DNA from: UBA964 sp037444685
Lineage (GTDB): Bacteria; Pseudomonadota; Gammaproteobacteria; Steroidobacterales; Steroidobacteraceae
Length of the DNA stretch: 64,000 nt
Direction of reading: 5' to 3'
NCBI GenBank assembly: GCA_037444685.1
Contig: JBBILX010000003.1
Span: forward strand, 186,001-250,000
How positions within the stretch are numbered: the first letter of the stretch is position 1; each line of letters starts with the position of its first letter. The notes below the pieces were generated by a model, which was given only the letters and a program-made list of their open reading frames with translations, was not told the origin of the DNA and searched no databases. Shown here one piece after another: positions 63,634 through 64,000 of the stretch. Both the position numbers and the translations under genes were made by a program.

Positions 63634-64000
63634 TCAGCCGGCCGGCGAGGAGGAGTCCGGCGCCACGGCCGTACGCGACAGCCACTCGACCTGCACGGCG
63701 GTCCAGCCCTGCACGTGCTGCGCGATGAGGTCCGCAAGCGCGACGGCATGCTCGGGCCGCGCGTTCAGGGCGGGCACGTACTGGAAGTCCGTGCCGCCGG
63801 CCTCGAGGAAGCGCTCGCGGTTCTCCATGTCGATCTCCTCGAGCGTCTCGAGGCAGTCGACCGCGAAACCCGGACAGACGACGGTGACACTACGGATGCC
63901 GCGTGCGGGCATCGCCGCGAGCACATCCTCAGTGTAAGGCTTGAGCCAGAGACCGGGACCGTACCTGGACTGGAACGAGACCGTCCAGCTGCCGTCGGGC
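63634..64000 (-). CDS. hemH: Ferrochelatase, C-terminal part (start beyond window)
   Basis: The last about 121 residues of ferrochelatase, which inserts Fe2+ into protoporphyrin IX at the membrane to make heme. Read from the right edge: SWTVSFQSRYGPGLWLKPYT, then VTVVCPGFAVDCLETLEEID, MENRERFLEAGGTDFQYVPA and LNARPEHAVALADLIAQHV. The SFQSRxGxxxWLxPYT and CPGFxxDCLETLEEI signatures are diagnostic; the latter holds the conserved Glu near the active site. The gene is truncated only by the window. Minus strand, upstream of the VOC gene. Confidence 0.95.
   Translation of the reverse strand, partial: PDGSWTVSFQSRYGPGLWLKPYTEDVLAAMPARGIRSVTVVCPGFAVDCLETLEEIDMENRERFLEAGGTDFQYVPALNARPEHAVALADLIAQHVQGWTAVQVEWLSRTAVAPDSSSPAG

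Overview
The window is strongly GC-rich, gene-dense chromosomal DNA from a Gram-negative, aerobic proteobacterium. The evidence is a TonB-dependent receptor, an LpxL-type lipid A acyltransferase, lipoproteins, Tat and Sec signals, PutP and an Mnh/Mrp antiporter. The adjacent DUF6502 and DUF5666 genes and the gene mix point to Gammaproteobacteria, perhaps near Steroidobacterales or Nevskiales; this placement is an inference. I recognised no rRNA, tRNA, CRISPR array, insertion sequence or prophage, and codon style is uniform throughout.

Layout. 1-4165: priA (cut by the window edge) and a four-gene cassette of sigma factor, membrane protein, small secreted protein and DUF3106 protein, each overlapping the next by ATGA. 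4205-8129: a broken EamA transporter, a bacterial voltage-gated sodium channel, an HNH nuclease, a 5'-3' exonuclease and a lipid A acyltransferase. 8227-10588: the DUF6502/DUF5666 pair behind a palindrome over its promoter. 10650-18915: acetyl-CoA synthetase with a histone-like basic tail, an ASCH protein, GDPD, GNAT, a protein resembling red chlorophyll catabolite reductase, and an exported methyltransferase/SDR/TPR trio. 18941-31848: flavodoxin, macro-domain protein, DUF5916 protein, FAD oxidase, MFS carrier, CIA30 protein, diguanylate cyclase, a two-domain NAD-binding/DUF6265 protein and a Tat-exported UbiD-family protein.

31964-37442 is a photolyase operon: an FeS-type PhrB-like photolyase, a 52-residue DUF2256 zinc protein, an antenna-less FAD-binding photolyase relative, a conventional photolyase/cryptochrome and an SDR. 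38585-49722 looks like a 3-hydroxybutyrate (PHB oligomer) utilisation locus. Divergent tetR-bdhA face a TonB receptor, acyl-CoA ligase, alpha/beta hydrolase, 3HB-oligomer hydrolase, GntP-type permease and flavoprotein, with two TetR-type operators in the shared promoter.

49765-57736 is a cation-homeostasis block on the minus strand: a YrbG-type Ca2+/Na+ antiporter, then fused mnhAB, C, D, E, F and G with every junction overlapping, then TerC. 57763-64000 holds a long acetyl-CoA hydrolase/transferase, PutP, a second MFS carrier paralogous to the one at 24501, a VOC protein and the end of ferrochelatase.

The most notable points are the photolyase operon with its apparently permuted member, the coherent 3HB-oligomer locus with a readable operator/promoter, the RCCR-like bacterial protein, the basic tail on Acs and the export signals on cofactor-dependent enzymes (UbiD, SDR, methyltransferase).
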